A DNA stretch of 64,000 nucleotides, taken from positions 16,266,501 to 16,330,500 of the forward strand of contig NC_092597.1 in the NCBI RefSeq assembly GCF_047663525.1, read 5' to 3'. The translations under genes were made by a program, and so were the position numbers. Each line of letters starts with the position of its first letter. Position 1 is the first letter of the stretch. The notes under the pieces were generated by a model. It was given only the letters and a program-made list of their open reading frames with translations, had not been told where the DNA came from and did not search any database. Below are positions 1 through 14,100 of this stretch, piece by piece. Source of the stretch: Anas platyrhynchos (lineage: Eukaryota > Chordata > Aves > Anseriformes > Anatidae).

Positions 1-3000
1 CTACACCAACTTTGTTAGCCACTAACCTACATCTCACGGTATCCAGCTAACTCACCAGCACCCCAAGTACAGAACACCTCGTAAATACATGAAGCCAGAT
101 TACCCTTTCTTCTGAATAGCATTGCAGCTCTTTGACAAACTGCGTGTGAAACACAGTTCCTGGGAATATGGATTACAGACAGCTCTTCAAGATGTATTTT
201 GAAAGCACATATGTGGTATTGAGGTAGTTGGAATTTGCATACAGAAAGAACAGGTATATTTCTAATGCGACCTGGACCTCAATTGGCGTGAACTGTCTTT
301 AAGTGCATGGCCTGTATGAGGATAACATGCACGGAGCACAAAGGGATCTCTGTTCCACATCTGGGTGTTGTACCAGGAGCAGAGGGCGGAGGGAGGGAGG
401 TGAAATCTGCGATGCTGATGTGAAGGTAAGATGCAAGATACGGGCATCTGGCAGCCATAAGAGGCAAATGAGGTAGAGTCGGGCCTCTGGCTGCTTGCCA
501 GCGAGGGTGTGTGCAAGGATAACAAGAGCTTTTAACCCGTACCTAGAGGTCAGGATGGTAGGAACAGAATTATGGCACATTGTACTTCGACTGCAAATTT
601 CTGTGCTTTACAGAGTTTCAGTAAAATTCTACCACAACATTTGATAATTAATGTTTAAAATACATGCAATCAAACTTCAGCACAAATGACCACGTCCACA
701 AAACATCTAGACATACAGGTCCCGTTAAATTCACTGGGAGTTAAGCCCCTAAGTACCCCTACTGTTATGACCAAATATTTAAAGGTGTTATATTTTTCTT
801 TTTCCTTCTTAAAAACTACAGATTGTGCCCTCACTTTGAAACAGATGTCTTTTGCTCGTGGCTTTTTTCAGACCTGTATTTCACTGTAGCTCTCTACGAG
901 TACCACAGCCTGCAGTGCCCCAGGCAGCAGCACGTATCTCTGAAGTTTCAAAGATAGTGCTCATGTGTCTCTGGAGCTCGTACCCCTCACTTCAACAACT
1001 GCTCTTCAGCCTGCTCAGATGCTACCAACCCCACTTACAGGCTGCTGGGACAAACTTCCCTGACATAACAGTCAGAGGAGTACACAAGATTACAGATTCG
1101 GAATGAGTTCCTGTCTAAATTCAGTATTAAGAAAATTGTATGCAGTCATTTTTGCGCACAGATTCTCTTGCAATGCCTAGAACCAATCTTAGTTTTCCAA
1201 AAAGCAAGTTTTTAATTATGAGCAGAGAAACAATAGCTTACTTCAACATGAAAAAGGATACACCCACTATTTTTCCATGTTCTATAATTCAAAAATAGGT
1301 CAACTAATTAGCTTTAAAGCTTTCAAGAAGATTAAAATTGAAATATAGGGCTCAATTTTCTTTTTATTTTTTTAGGCCAGACACAGAGATTAAAAATTTT
1401 CAGACTAATGGCTACCTTAAGACAGTAAAAGGAGGAAAAGTTTTGAACTATGAATCTAACATTGACAGAATGCATTGATTCCATAGTAGATTTTTAAACA
1501 GAGTAATTTTTTAAACATAGACTAAATGTAAAGCATTTAAATAAGACCATAGCATTAACTACATGACAACTCAGAAGTGCTACAGGCCCTATAATTTGTC
1601 ATGCTGCACCTACAGATCTACCTGGCTTTTTTCACCTTTTTTTTTTTTTGTTTTCTCCATAGAGTGCACATCTAGAATGCAAACAAGGCCGAAGTACACC
1701 TGATCAGCATGCCTACCAAGTCAAGGGACTTCCTAAATTGAATGTGAACCAGACGGAACCAACATGTTCTGAAAAGAGTGACCAGAAAACTGCATTGTTT
1801 TTACTCTGTACATTAAAAACATAACACTGGGGGCCAAAATTTGTTTCAATCATGTTTGGCAGTTAATGACAACAGAACTATAATCAGCAGCATGTTGACC
1901 CAGCATCCTCCAAGCTCTTTCTGTGTGCACCAGAGGAACACTGTGTACAGACAGAGCAGGAAACACGGTCCCTCCATTCATCGGTGCCGCAGCCACTGTG
2001 CACAACAGGCACCACTTTGGAGAAACGTTCCTGCCTGAATTTCAAACAAAGAAAGCCTCACAACTAAAATCCAGACAAAGCCCAACCCTGGTGCTGCTGC
2101 TACTGCTCTATGCGCTATTGGAGACTTTTTGAACTCAACTGACTAAAGGGGCTGAACGAAGAGTGAAGCACCCGAAAGGGCTGTGGAGTAACAGCGATTT
2201 CAAACCACCTTGTTGTGAGTCCACCCTGGCATCTGTACCGGCTTCTGGTGCCAATGGTACGATTTACACACAGCCTCAAGGCTCCACACTGGTGATGAAG
2301 AATTTGATGTGAAGTCTCTCCTGCTCACCTGAATGCTCAGAGCAGGGAGGCGAGAGACGCAGCAGCTAGTACAGACACTTTCGGTCATCCAAAGGCTGGT
2401 TAAACACATCCAGGGATACAAGCTGCTTACAGCAGCCGAGCATACCACTGAACCACACCCTTCAAGTTATTTCCAGCAATCCTAACAGCCACTGCAGTCA
2501 AAGACCGTCTTGGGGTTTCCATCAGAAGTCCAGATCCTGCAAGAAACGCTACTGCAGGATTTGGGGCCATGTTCTACACTTTTCAGGATTCTCTGTCCTT
2601 AGACTCAAGTTCAGATCCCTGCCACCCAAACAAGCCTGAAGTAAAAACTACTGGTAAGTACTGGAGGTAAGTCAAACACACCAAAACCTGATTGCTGAGG
2701 TATCCTGTACTTGCAGTCACCTCATCTCAAACTAATTTGATTTTAAAACTTAAGTTAAGCAAGTTATTAGTAATCACTTTACATATATTTCTTTATTTTG
2801 TTGGGGAAGGAACGGAGGGAGAAGAGAAAAAAAAAAATCAAGCTATTTAGCCTTCCAACTATTTAACATAAAACCCAAAAGAGCTCCATCTGGCAACCAG
2901 CAGGATTTCTAAATAATCTAAATAGTATCTACATAAGAACCAGGCTGTCTATAGTAAGACAACTTCGACTTTTACAGGCACAAGAAGCCTTTATTAACAT

Positions 3001-6000
3001 AAAAGGAAATTATAAAAAATTAAGTTAGAACAGGAACAAGAGTCTGGCAAACTGACAAAAGACCCCAGGAATCTCTGAATTAATCTTGAAATGCTGCTTT
3101 TGCCTTTGTCGGCACATAGCACCATGCACTGTGTAGTTTAAAAAACAAACAAACAAAGCAAAATAAAAACCCTTAGATTCAAAGGACTGTAGTACAATAA
3201 AAACAGTTCCAAGAAAAGATTCAGATTCGTTAAAATCAATACATGTAATTCCTCGCTTTGCAACACGAGAAGACCCCTGATGTTTTAACATCGTGGAAAA
3301 TATTAATATTTAATTACAGACTTAACTGAGTCATGGATGAGGCCCCATTTCCACAGCCATCCTTCTTCATTAATAGTTCATAATGCCACTAACTTTTTAT
3401 ATAAAATTTTGATAATTTGTAATTTCCAAGTAAATAAACACCTCCCCATATTTAATTTCCCAGGTTACCCATAGGAAGGAACTGGCCTTCCACTTCATAC
3501 CTAGCCTGCCTGGTTTTTGCCCTGTGTGTGAATGCTCCAAGCCTGGTGGTGTTTTGGTGTCTTACACAAGCTATCAACAGTCAGGATGCCACTTTCAAGC
3601 TGCCACTGGGATTTTCTGTCAGTGTCCTGGACAAGAGCCAAAGAACGACACCAGTGGGCCCAAAAAAAACCCCGTGTTGTGCTGATCCTGTGAGGATGGG
3701 GCAGCCTTGAAGCTGTGCGTTTCCTGAAGCTCTCCTGGGTTCCAGGAAGGGAATTTCTATCTTTATCACTGCCCATCTGGCACCTCTCGCAGGCAGCAAG
3801 AACAAAGAGTTGGAGTTAAATGTTCTGGTCCCTACCATCTGCTTCTGCTCATAAAGTCTACAAGGAGCCTGATAGGGAGAGGAAACAAAAAAAAAGCCAC
3901 CTTCATCTCCCACTGAACTGCTCTGGCAAGTACCTATTTTTGCCTGTACTTCTCAAGGCAGCCCTAGAGGCGTTTGTTTCCCTACAGCAGTACAGCTGCT
4001 TGACACAAAGCATCCCAAACACTGCCAGCCCAACATCTCCATTCACAAACATCTAACAGCCCCGAAAGAAAGGTTGCGTTGTTTGAGATCTGCTTTACTG
4101 GATCAGCCTCTGTTCTATCTAGAATAGGAAAATTCCTGTGGGTTTAATAGGAGGTATTACCCTACAGATTTTCTCTGGTTCCACCTCCTTTCCCATCAGC
4201 CACATCCCCTCTTGCTGCAAGTCTGCATACACCATGTGTTGGCTCGACCCCTTCTGTCTCTGACAGAAGTTTGGCCAAAAAGAGCAGATTTTCTGCTACT
4301 TTGATCATTTCCTGTGGTAAAAAAGTGAAGGGAATTATCTGACCCATGGTCTTTTTTTTCTTAGTTTTGAAAAATAACAAGGATTTACATTTGCAAGTTC
4401 CCTTAAATAGCATACTTGCTTTTCAATAGCATTTTGCTGCTGGTTTATTGGTTGTCTTACAGAGCTTTTAACTTTTTTTTTTTTTTTAATCAGAAAACAC
4501 ATTGCTCTTTCAAATTCTGCAATCAACTGCTCTATTTAATCAATACAGAACTTCATTACGGTGAAGAAGCAACCAAAAGGTAGTATCAAATCCACAAGCA
4601 ACATAAAAGTGGCAGCTTCTACCCTGTTAAAAAATTCTCACATTCAAAAAAGGAGCTTAATTCTCTTTTGGTGGGGATAGTGTTATTTTTGGCTACAAAT
4701 ATGCATTGCATAATGTATTTAGAAATAAGTTAACCCTTTTATTAAGTACACTATTAGAACAAATCCATGATGTGCGATATAAGCAGCCTGAAATACTAAG
4801 TTTTCTCTTATCCATGAGAGCAACTTTGGAACCAAGGTTCTCTCTGGAAGGTTCCAGTTCAAAAAACAGGTCTAATGCTTGTCTAACCCTATGTTGAAAT
4901 AGTGACATGACCTGTTTACCCAAATGGTGTAAGCATTTGGGCAACATGGACCTCAAGTATGAAGCCAAGTGATAATTCGGTGACCATTATGCAGCCTGAA
5001 ACTGCAACCTGAAAACAAGTCCGTCCATTAGGAATTTTTTTCTGTCCCAGAAAATACAAAGTAAAAGAACAATATAAATATACCCAGTGAAATAACCTTG
5101 TATCACAATTAACATTCTATAGGAATACATTCCAGAACAATTATCACAATATACATAGTCTTTATAAATAATTATTTTCCTGTTAACCATTTACTCAGAA
5201 TGCATATAAACAGTTGTTTGTATCAAAAGCCCTTTTTTTGAACTTTGCTAGGTTCATAATACATATAGCACAAATTTTGACAGATAATCCCTTGAGCTGA
5301 GGCCAGAGGAGTGCATGGCTACCTTTGCTATCAGTGGAAGTTCTGCTATGGGAAGAAACAATGAAGGTAGGTACTTATACACTTCAAAATATTATCAGAA
5401 AGGGAATTTGCAGTATCCTTGTTAAAAAATGAAATTGTACTGAACCACAACGAAATTGGCGCTATCATTAATAATATATTGCCCTTCATACACAGAGGTA
5501 ATAAGGAGGCTGCACTGTGATCCATATAACCTCATTAATAATATATAAATGAATCAAAAAGAATCTAATTAGTTCAGCAGTGCCGAAAATTATCAAGTAG
5601 AAACATCAAAAGAGCCGGCGGGACTTTTTTCTTTTTTTTTGTCAGACACGCTGCAGTGCTGCCCTTTGGAAGCCTCTGGTTTGTATCTGGAAGCAGGCCT
5701 CCCAAATGTAGGTCGTGGTGACTCCAAGGGGCTGGAGCCGGGCGACGGGCAGCACCGTCTCCCCACGTCCCGCACGAACTCCTGCACCACCTAGGATCTA
5801 TGCAGAGGAAGGGTGGAGCCAGTTCCTCACCTCCTTTCTGCAGCCGCAGAAGATAGCACATCCTGAAAGCATTATGTTTGCTACAACCCCTTTTTTCCTC
5901 CTTCCCCTCAAGTGCAACTGCGGAAAAGAAGGAAGGGCGGACTGGGGCAGCATCTCAGCTTCCATGGAGACATGTTAGAAGAGATACAAAGGAGAGCTGA

Positions 6001-8437
6001 GCAGAGAGCTGCAAGCACGTAAGAGATGCAGGACCTCCCTGTAGATGGCCTTGGCTTCCTGCGAGTCCCTTGGGAGCCCTACAGCTGTTCCTGCCATCCA
6101 GCTGGGAAAACGTGAGTGCATGCACACACGAGTCTCTGAGGAAATACCTGTGGAGGTTTCTTCCACTGAATAGTCCAGCAAACTTTATCTAAGTCAAAGT
6201 TAGAACAGTATCTGTCTGTACCTGTGTGGGTACACACACACATAAAAATACTTATGCATCTGTCTATATCTATACATAAAAGTGAGAGGACTTTTATACC
6301 CTCCTGCAGCCTCTGCAGCACGTAGTGATAGCGTTACATTGCAGCAGCGATGTAGTGAGAAAACCATACCCAGAGGAATGTAGCTTGGAGGGATTTTTCA
6401 CAAAGAAAAGTGCTAATTGCACAATTCACTGAAGCAAAAAATTACATTGAAGAATAAACAAGACCTAATAGTTGGGACTACTACACTGATTTTCTTTTCT
6501 GACCCTTAAGATATGGATATACAAGCTTAGATTGAACCTCCTTTGACAGGATGTATTTGTCCACTACACAGTCATGTTTTACTCATGTTCAAAATTAAGT
6601 AAAAGCACCATATGCAAGAGAAACAATAACGCTATAAAAGGAAGGCCTTTCACTACTCTGGGACTGTTCCATATCCATAACCAAAAGACGCACTTCTTCA
6701 AAGAAACAGATAGGACAATGGTTGTACGGTAAAGGTTTAAAACACAGCAACAACATTTTCAGGTACATTTTCCAATAGCTTTCAACAGTGTTCGATCTGC
6801 AGACCTGTAAGAAAAAATCCAGTTATGCAATGGAGCTGTGCAGACAAACGGGGCCTCCTTGCCAAAAGACTTGCTTTTCTTATTTACCTTTCATGGAACA
6901 TATAGAAGGAAATGGACCCCACAAGCCCACCAAGATCAGGCTGAAAAAATCCCTGCAGTTATGAGAACTTCTGTGGTGTTCCCTGAGGTCCCCTCACAGC
7001 TCCCAAGGAATTCGACTGAAGCTGGACTGGGCCTCAAAGTTAGCTAACTTCTCACAGTATCTGCAACATCAAACTTGATGTGCTTTGACAGAAACCTGTA
7101 TTGAGGAGCTCCAACACAAACCTCTGAGTAAATCAGTGCCCAGCCCAGCACGCCTTCACACAGACACACAGAATATGCCGGGCTATCCAACAGGGTAAAG
7201 TTTTTCAAGAAGTCCTTAATAAATTAAAATGAAAACTCACAAGCTTAACGCACGTGACCCATGACATTTGCAAAAGTTAAAATACACAAACTGCTCAAAG
7301 ATTACACAGAATGCTGATAATGACAAACAAAGCCAGCCTATGCCATGCCGCAGCAAATTCAGATACAGAAACCCCAGCGCATCCAGCACTGTCCAGCTTC
7401 CCACAAATACAATTAAAGAGTATCTCTATCAGAGACGTCCGTCCCAAGGAGGAGGGGTGGTACCAGGGGAGGGACAGTAGTTACGAAAATAAAAGAACTG
7501 CATTGAAGCCTGTATGCTGCTGTCTAGAACTACAGTTACATTTGTACCACCCATTCCCTGGGGAAAATGACATACAATGCAAACAGGCCTGGTTGTTCAA
7601 TTATTCAAGTATTAAGAGATTCACAGAAAGACATCTGAGAAACATAACATTTTAATAGATGAAATAAATACTCCAGTACATGCAAGATAAAAACTGACAT
7701 TGGAAAAAAAAAATTAAAAATCACTTTTGTTATAGTGTAATTTTTTGTTTGTTTGTTTAAACACTCACAGTAGCTTTTCCCCCAGTTTGGAAATCAACAC
7801 ATGGAAAACAAAATCACAACCTCCAGTCCTTCCACTCCTACACACCAAATGCACTTCTAACCTAACACTTGATGCAAAATAAAAAAAAGTCATACAAAAC
7901 AAAAACAAACAAAATAGTAGCTACATCCATCATCTATGTGGTGGTGTTTTTTTTTTTCATTTTTTAAATGAGTGAGAACTGAGGTAACCTTTTTCCTGAA
8001 CAACCGAACAGTAAAATTTAGAAGGGAAATTTCGGAAGACAAGACAAGACAAACTTTAAAAACCGCACCCAGCGCGATTAAAGCTATTTTTTTCCTCTCT
8101 CTTTTTTTTTCTTTTTTTTTTTTTTTTAAGATACCCCCACCTCCCCAAATATAAAACTTTTAAACAGTTGCTGTTACCATTTGTGTGAAGACCATGTTGA
8201 ATAAAGGAACATTTATCTGCAGATACTTCCTTGACTTCAAAGTAAAATAAAAGAAGCCAAAAGTGGCTACCTTTGTTAGTACGTATAGTTTGAATATGCT
8301 GTTCTGCTTCTTCACCACATGAAATCAAAGGATTGGGCTCATCCAAGCAAATTCTTTGGTATACAAAAAAAGGGGCGAGGAGGTGGGCTATTATTTTCCT
8401 TTAGCAATGACTGGGATCTAAACAGAAGGTGTGGGGG
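1..8437 (-). other. TLNRD1 3' UTR and 3' flanking DNA, no coding exon
   Basis: No reading frame in this 8.4 kb resembles a protein I recognise, and the sequence is AT-rich with scattered A- and T-tracts. The part nearest 8437 must be the TLNRD1 3' UTR, because the stop codon is at 8438-8440 and the gene is read leftwards. The end of the transcript cannot be fixed from sequence. AATAAA hexamers on the minus strand, seen as TTTATT on the plus strand, occur at 4444-4449, 2990-2995, 2792-2797 and 1363-1368, and any could be the cleavage signal. The rest would be intergenic DNA towards the next gene, which in the human order is CFAP161. T-rich runs at 8102-8127 and 7949-7958 are simple low-complexity tracts. 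Confidence 0.5.
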
Positions 8438-9538
<1,101 letters not shown>

Positions 9539-10105
9539 CTACCCCGCTGCCACCGCCTCTGCCTCCGCCGCCCGAGCAGTCCCGACTGAGCCCGGCAGGA
9601 TCGCTCTGCCTTTTCCGCAACATCATTCCATTAATCGCCGGGAGGCGAGGGCAGGCTGCTGCGGGGGGCGAGCTCCGCCGGGGCTCCCGCACCGCTCCGG
9701 CGCCAGCCTCCGCTCCTACGAGGCTCCAGCGGCGGCTCGGAGCTCGCCGGGACCCCCGGGCCCCCGCTCGGGCATGGCGCGGCTAATTTATTAGCGCCGT
9801 TATTATTTCACCCCTCCTGCTTGCACTTCCCTCGCCTTCCACCACGGAGAAGGGGGGGTGTGGGGGGGGATCCCGGCGCGAAGTTCCCTCGTTCAGGAGC
9901 GCCTCGGAGCAGCGGGGGAGCCGAGGGGAGTCGTGGCGAGGGAGCAGCCCCTCGGGTCGCCGCCGTGCCCGGGCTCCCGAGGTGGGCGAGCGGCAGCCGG
10001 GAGCGGCTCGCAAGGGCCGGAGGGGCGGCGGCTGCGCACCATGTGCCGCCCCCGGCGGCCCCGCGCCGCCGGCTCGCAGGAAGCGGCGCGGAGGGTGTGG
10101 CTGCC

Positions 10106-10172
10106 GGGGAGGGGAAGGGAGAAGGGAAAGGGAAAAGGGAGGAGGGAGGGGGAGAGAGGAGGGGAGAGGGAA
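10106..10172 (+). repeat. Pure polypurine tract with G-quadruplex motif
   Basis: All 67 bases are G or A. The segment 10106-10126 has four G-runs of at least three with loops of one to four bases, which fits the canonical G-quadruplex pattern. The tract lies about 600 bases upstream of the TLNRD1 start codon, inside the CpG island. Confidence 0.85.
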
Positions 10173-10226
10173 CCGGAGGGGTTAAGACCGCGGGAAGGGA
10201 TGGGAGGAGAGGGGAATTGAATTGAG

Positions 10227-10257
10227 AAAAAAAAAAAAAAAAAGGAAAAAAAAAAAA
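10227..10257 (+). repeat. A-rich tract inside the CpG island
   Basis: A run of 17 A, then GG, then 12 A, bordered on both sides by strongly GC-rich sequence. Confidence 0.9.
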
Positions 10258-10565
10258 GCCACCGGATCCGGGTGCTGGGGGGGAGCGGAGGGCGGGATCC
10301 GTTCGCCTTCCTCCTGCGGCTGCCTCACTCCTTCCTGCCTCGAGCGTTCACGCGGCCGCCGCCAGCTCGCTCCCCGCCGCGGTCCATGCCCGCTCCGTGC
10401 CCGGGCCCCGCCGACTGGGCGCCGCCGCCCCGAGTTAGGCTCTTCCCGCAAACAAGGGCGGGGGCTCCGGGCTACAGCCGCGGATGCCGCAACCCGCCCG
10501 GCCTGGCGCTGCTCCTGCCATGTTCTGTAGCCGAGTCGCCAACTCCCGAGGAAGAAGGAGAATTT

Positions 10566-10587
10566 AAAAAAAAAAAAAAAAAAAAAA
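10566..10587 (+). repeat. A22 homopolymer inside the CpG island
   Basis: Twenty-two consecutive A bases, the second long A-tract inside the TLNRD1 CpG island. Confidence 0.9.
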
Positions 10588-11165
10588 CAAAAACAAGCGG
10601 AGAAGGGAGGGGAAGATCTTCTTTTAAATTCCCTTTCTCAGGCTCTGAGACAAACTATTGGGAAGAGGCGGCTGCCGCGGCTCTGCCAGCCAGACGCTGC
10701 ATGGCTCTGAGGGAGGCTCTCCCCCCCCCACACCCTCCCCGTTGCCTTTGCTGTAACCTCACTTAAGCCTATCGCAATCTTTTGTGCGGTGTCACCGCCC
10801 TTCGTTTAAATCCTGCCCTTCCCCCGGCGCCCCGCTCCACGCCCGCCGCCCCGCCGCTCCTCCCCGCCGCCGGGGGCCGCAGCAGCGCCGTGCCGCGGCC
10901 GGCACCGCCCGCACCGCCGCCACGGCAGCGGCCCCCGCGGCGTTAAGGCGTGAGGAGAGCCCGGGGTTCGCTCGGGAGGGCTGCGGGGGGCGAAGGAGGG
11001 CCGGGGGAGGAAGGGACGGAGCAGGGCCGGCGGCCGGGATCGGCCCGAGGGGGCTGAGGGGAGGCGGAGGAGCCGCCGCCGCCCTGAGGTGAGGGGCGCG
11101 GGCTCGTCCCTGAGGGAGGGCGGCGGGGGAAGGTGGCGGAGCCGGGGGGAGGCTCTCCCTGAGTG

Positions 11166-14100
11166 AAAGCGTTTATAAAGCGCTAATTGGTACTAAAGCG
11201 TGGTGGAAGGGGTCGTGAGCTTTTTATTTACGGGTAAACGCATCCCTCGGTAGCTTGCGGTGGTCTGGAGACAAGTTTTGACACCCCCCCGTCCCCCCCT
11301 TTCTTTTTTTTGAAGCAGTGGAAGTGAATTCGGTGTGTCGCTGTCACGGTGTACGAAGATGCCGTTGGTTAGAGTGTAGTGGGAAAGCATAATCCTACTA
11401 ATGCTAACTTTGTGTATGAAAAGTGTTTGAAAACAGGACTCTCTCCTCTGTATGTTTCTGTTCAGGAGTGCCCCAGTAGCTCTGGTTCTGTCAAAAGCAA
11501 GGTGTTATGCTCGGTAAATCTGAGGCAGTCGAGTAAATGCTGTTAACTATTAATAAGGGGAAGATTACTAATTGTGCTGGAACAAGTTTTAAGAAGATGG
11601 GTTTAATGTTCCCTGGGATGCTTCCAAGGGGAATATGTCATTTGGTAAATGATGAGAATATTGATGTCCCACACATGAGATTCTCTGCTGTCGTGCAACA
11701 TCTCTATCAAAGTAACCCAAAAGAAATCAGAGTCCATGTTGGAGCCACATTTTACATTTGCTCCACATCTTGCTGCAGTTAAATAATAACATTCTTTTGC
11801 TCCTTTCAATCAGACTTAACTTTTTAACTCAGGCTCGTAATTCTAGGCATTTACAACACATTTAGCAGGCTACACAAATCCAGAAATACGTTACACAGCT
11901 ACGTTGAAGTCCTGCTACATTCATACTTCTGCAGGGGTATAAGTGACCTTGATGCAAGTGAAAATTGGAACAGCCCATGCCCTTGCAGGCCAAATCCAGT
12001 AATGTCCTGGCACAAACAGAGCCCATCTAATGGATTGCATCCGTTCTCCGGGCAAGTTTATTTGTACATCTTCTCACCCGTTACCTGGAGGAACCCTTGG
12101 CCTTCTCTGCTCACTGGCAGGGAGGGACATGAGCAGGATGCCTCCAGTTCTGGAAGTGGTAGGGTTAACAGGATGTGTGCTTTTTGGGGGGTGGAGGGGA
12201 ACCCTTGCTGTAGAGCCAGGCTTGAGGGAAGGGGCAGATAGGCAGTTTTGGGTGTGTCCAAAATTCGGCAGTTCTCCACCCACCCCTCACAGCAGCAGTG
12301 TGAGGGAAGTTCTGTTTACTTAAGTCACATTATAGCAGTTTAAAGGGAGGTCATGATTTGGGCCTAAACAATTTTGGTTTATGGCCAACAACTCATTTTC
12401 AAAACTATAAATAGGAATGATTTCAGAATACTCTGACAAATAAAAATCAATGGGCAGCAGAAGCCAGCTGAATTGTATTTCAAAATATTTCCAGATATGT
12501 CCTTAAGTGAGGCAGTGGGATATTACGTAGCACGAGGAATGCCTTTCATACAAATATTAACCTACTTTCTTTTAATGAGTAGTGACTACATTTAATGAGA
12601 ATTTGAAAATTTCATTTTAGAAACCTTAGTTCTTACCCCTGGCTAGAAGAGTTGTTAAATGACCTAATAATCTCTTCCATTTTTAGATGCTGCCACTATG
12701 ATTCTCCACACGGTACCATTCCCCCGGGACGAAGAGGAGACATCCTTGGTGTGGACACTTTCTGTTGCAGCTCATCCATAGCCTTTGTCCCTGCTGCCCC
12801 CATACAGAAATACAGTGAGGCCTCCACCCATGGCAATTCTAGAAGATGAAAGGGCCACCAAAGCAGTTCATAACTCCTTTAATATAAAGCAAATATTCTC
12901 TGAGCTCCTTTAATCTGTCCACAAGACTGAGGTACTGCCTCAGCATTAGCAAGGTGCAAAAGTGGTGATTGTTTTTGTTGGTCAGTTGCTTGTCTCCAAG
13001 TCTCTTACCAAATGTCATTTTCCTCCAGTAGAAGCTTTGGGTATTCAGCTCTTCTGCATATGAAATGTGTAATGAAGAGAGACCCAGCTATTTCTTTTGG
13101 CTACCTGTTGAAACCTTCCTACAGATGTCATTGTTGCTTCATGAGTATGCCTCACCCAGCTAGGTTCAAGATCACAGGTAGTCTGTTTTGGTTTTATTTT
13201 TGTTTGTTTGTTTTTAGGATTGTTATTATTCAGTGGAATAAATCCTTGACTGTTTTGGTGCACCTGAGTATGTGGCTGGGTGAACATAACTCTGAAAGGT
13301 GTCGCGTGAACAGGGTGCACATCATTTAAGGAAAAAATAAAAAGCTTCTGTATATGCTCAAAGGAACAGGGAAGAACAGGGTTAGGAACCATGCAGGCTT
13401 TGTCTTCAGTACATTAACTGCTTCTCTCCCACTCCCCATATAGCAACACCAGTGAAAAGGTACTTACTTCCATTATTTTTATACAATTTGCAGGCCATTA
13501 TTTGACTGTAAACATATAGCCTTACTGTAAAAGGGAGCTTTGAGGACAGATTCTCTTGGGTCCAGTAATTTGAGAACTGTGGATCAGCTAGCTACATGCT
13601 TTAAAAGTCCAGTAGATGTATCTGTATTGTTTAGGCTGTAAATTTTACTGGGTGATTTTTGGGGTGCTTATATACCAAGTCCTTGGCACATCTCTTTCAA
13701 GGAGGATTTGTACATACCTGCTTGATTTCATGGCTGCTGAGTCCAAAAGCATCCTGCAGGACTTTGGCAGCTCTGTGAATTAGTATACAGTCTTAGGAGA
13801 CATGATAATCAGGTAGCCATGCTTGGCTTTAAAATATTCCACTGACAGACCCTGAATGAAATAACACTGTGGGGCTGAAAACAGCAGGCATTGTCAGATA
13901 CAAGGGATTAAAAGGCTTTTTAGTGTGGCTTAATAGTGTACAGAAGATTGGCTTACTTGTGAGAACTCTTTCATCACATTGATCTTTATTTTGCATTGTG
14001 CTTCATACAACAAAAACTGGAGGTCAAAGTCTGCTTTCTTGAATCATCTGACAACGACTTGGTGCTTTTATTGCTTAGTAAAATCTTTTTTTTTTTTTTT

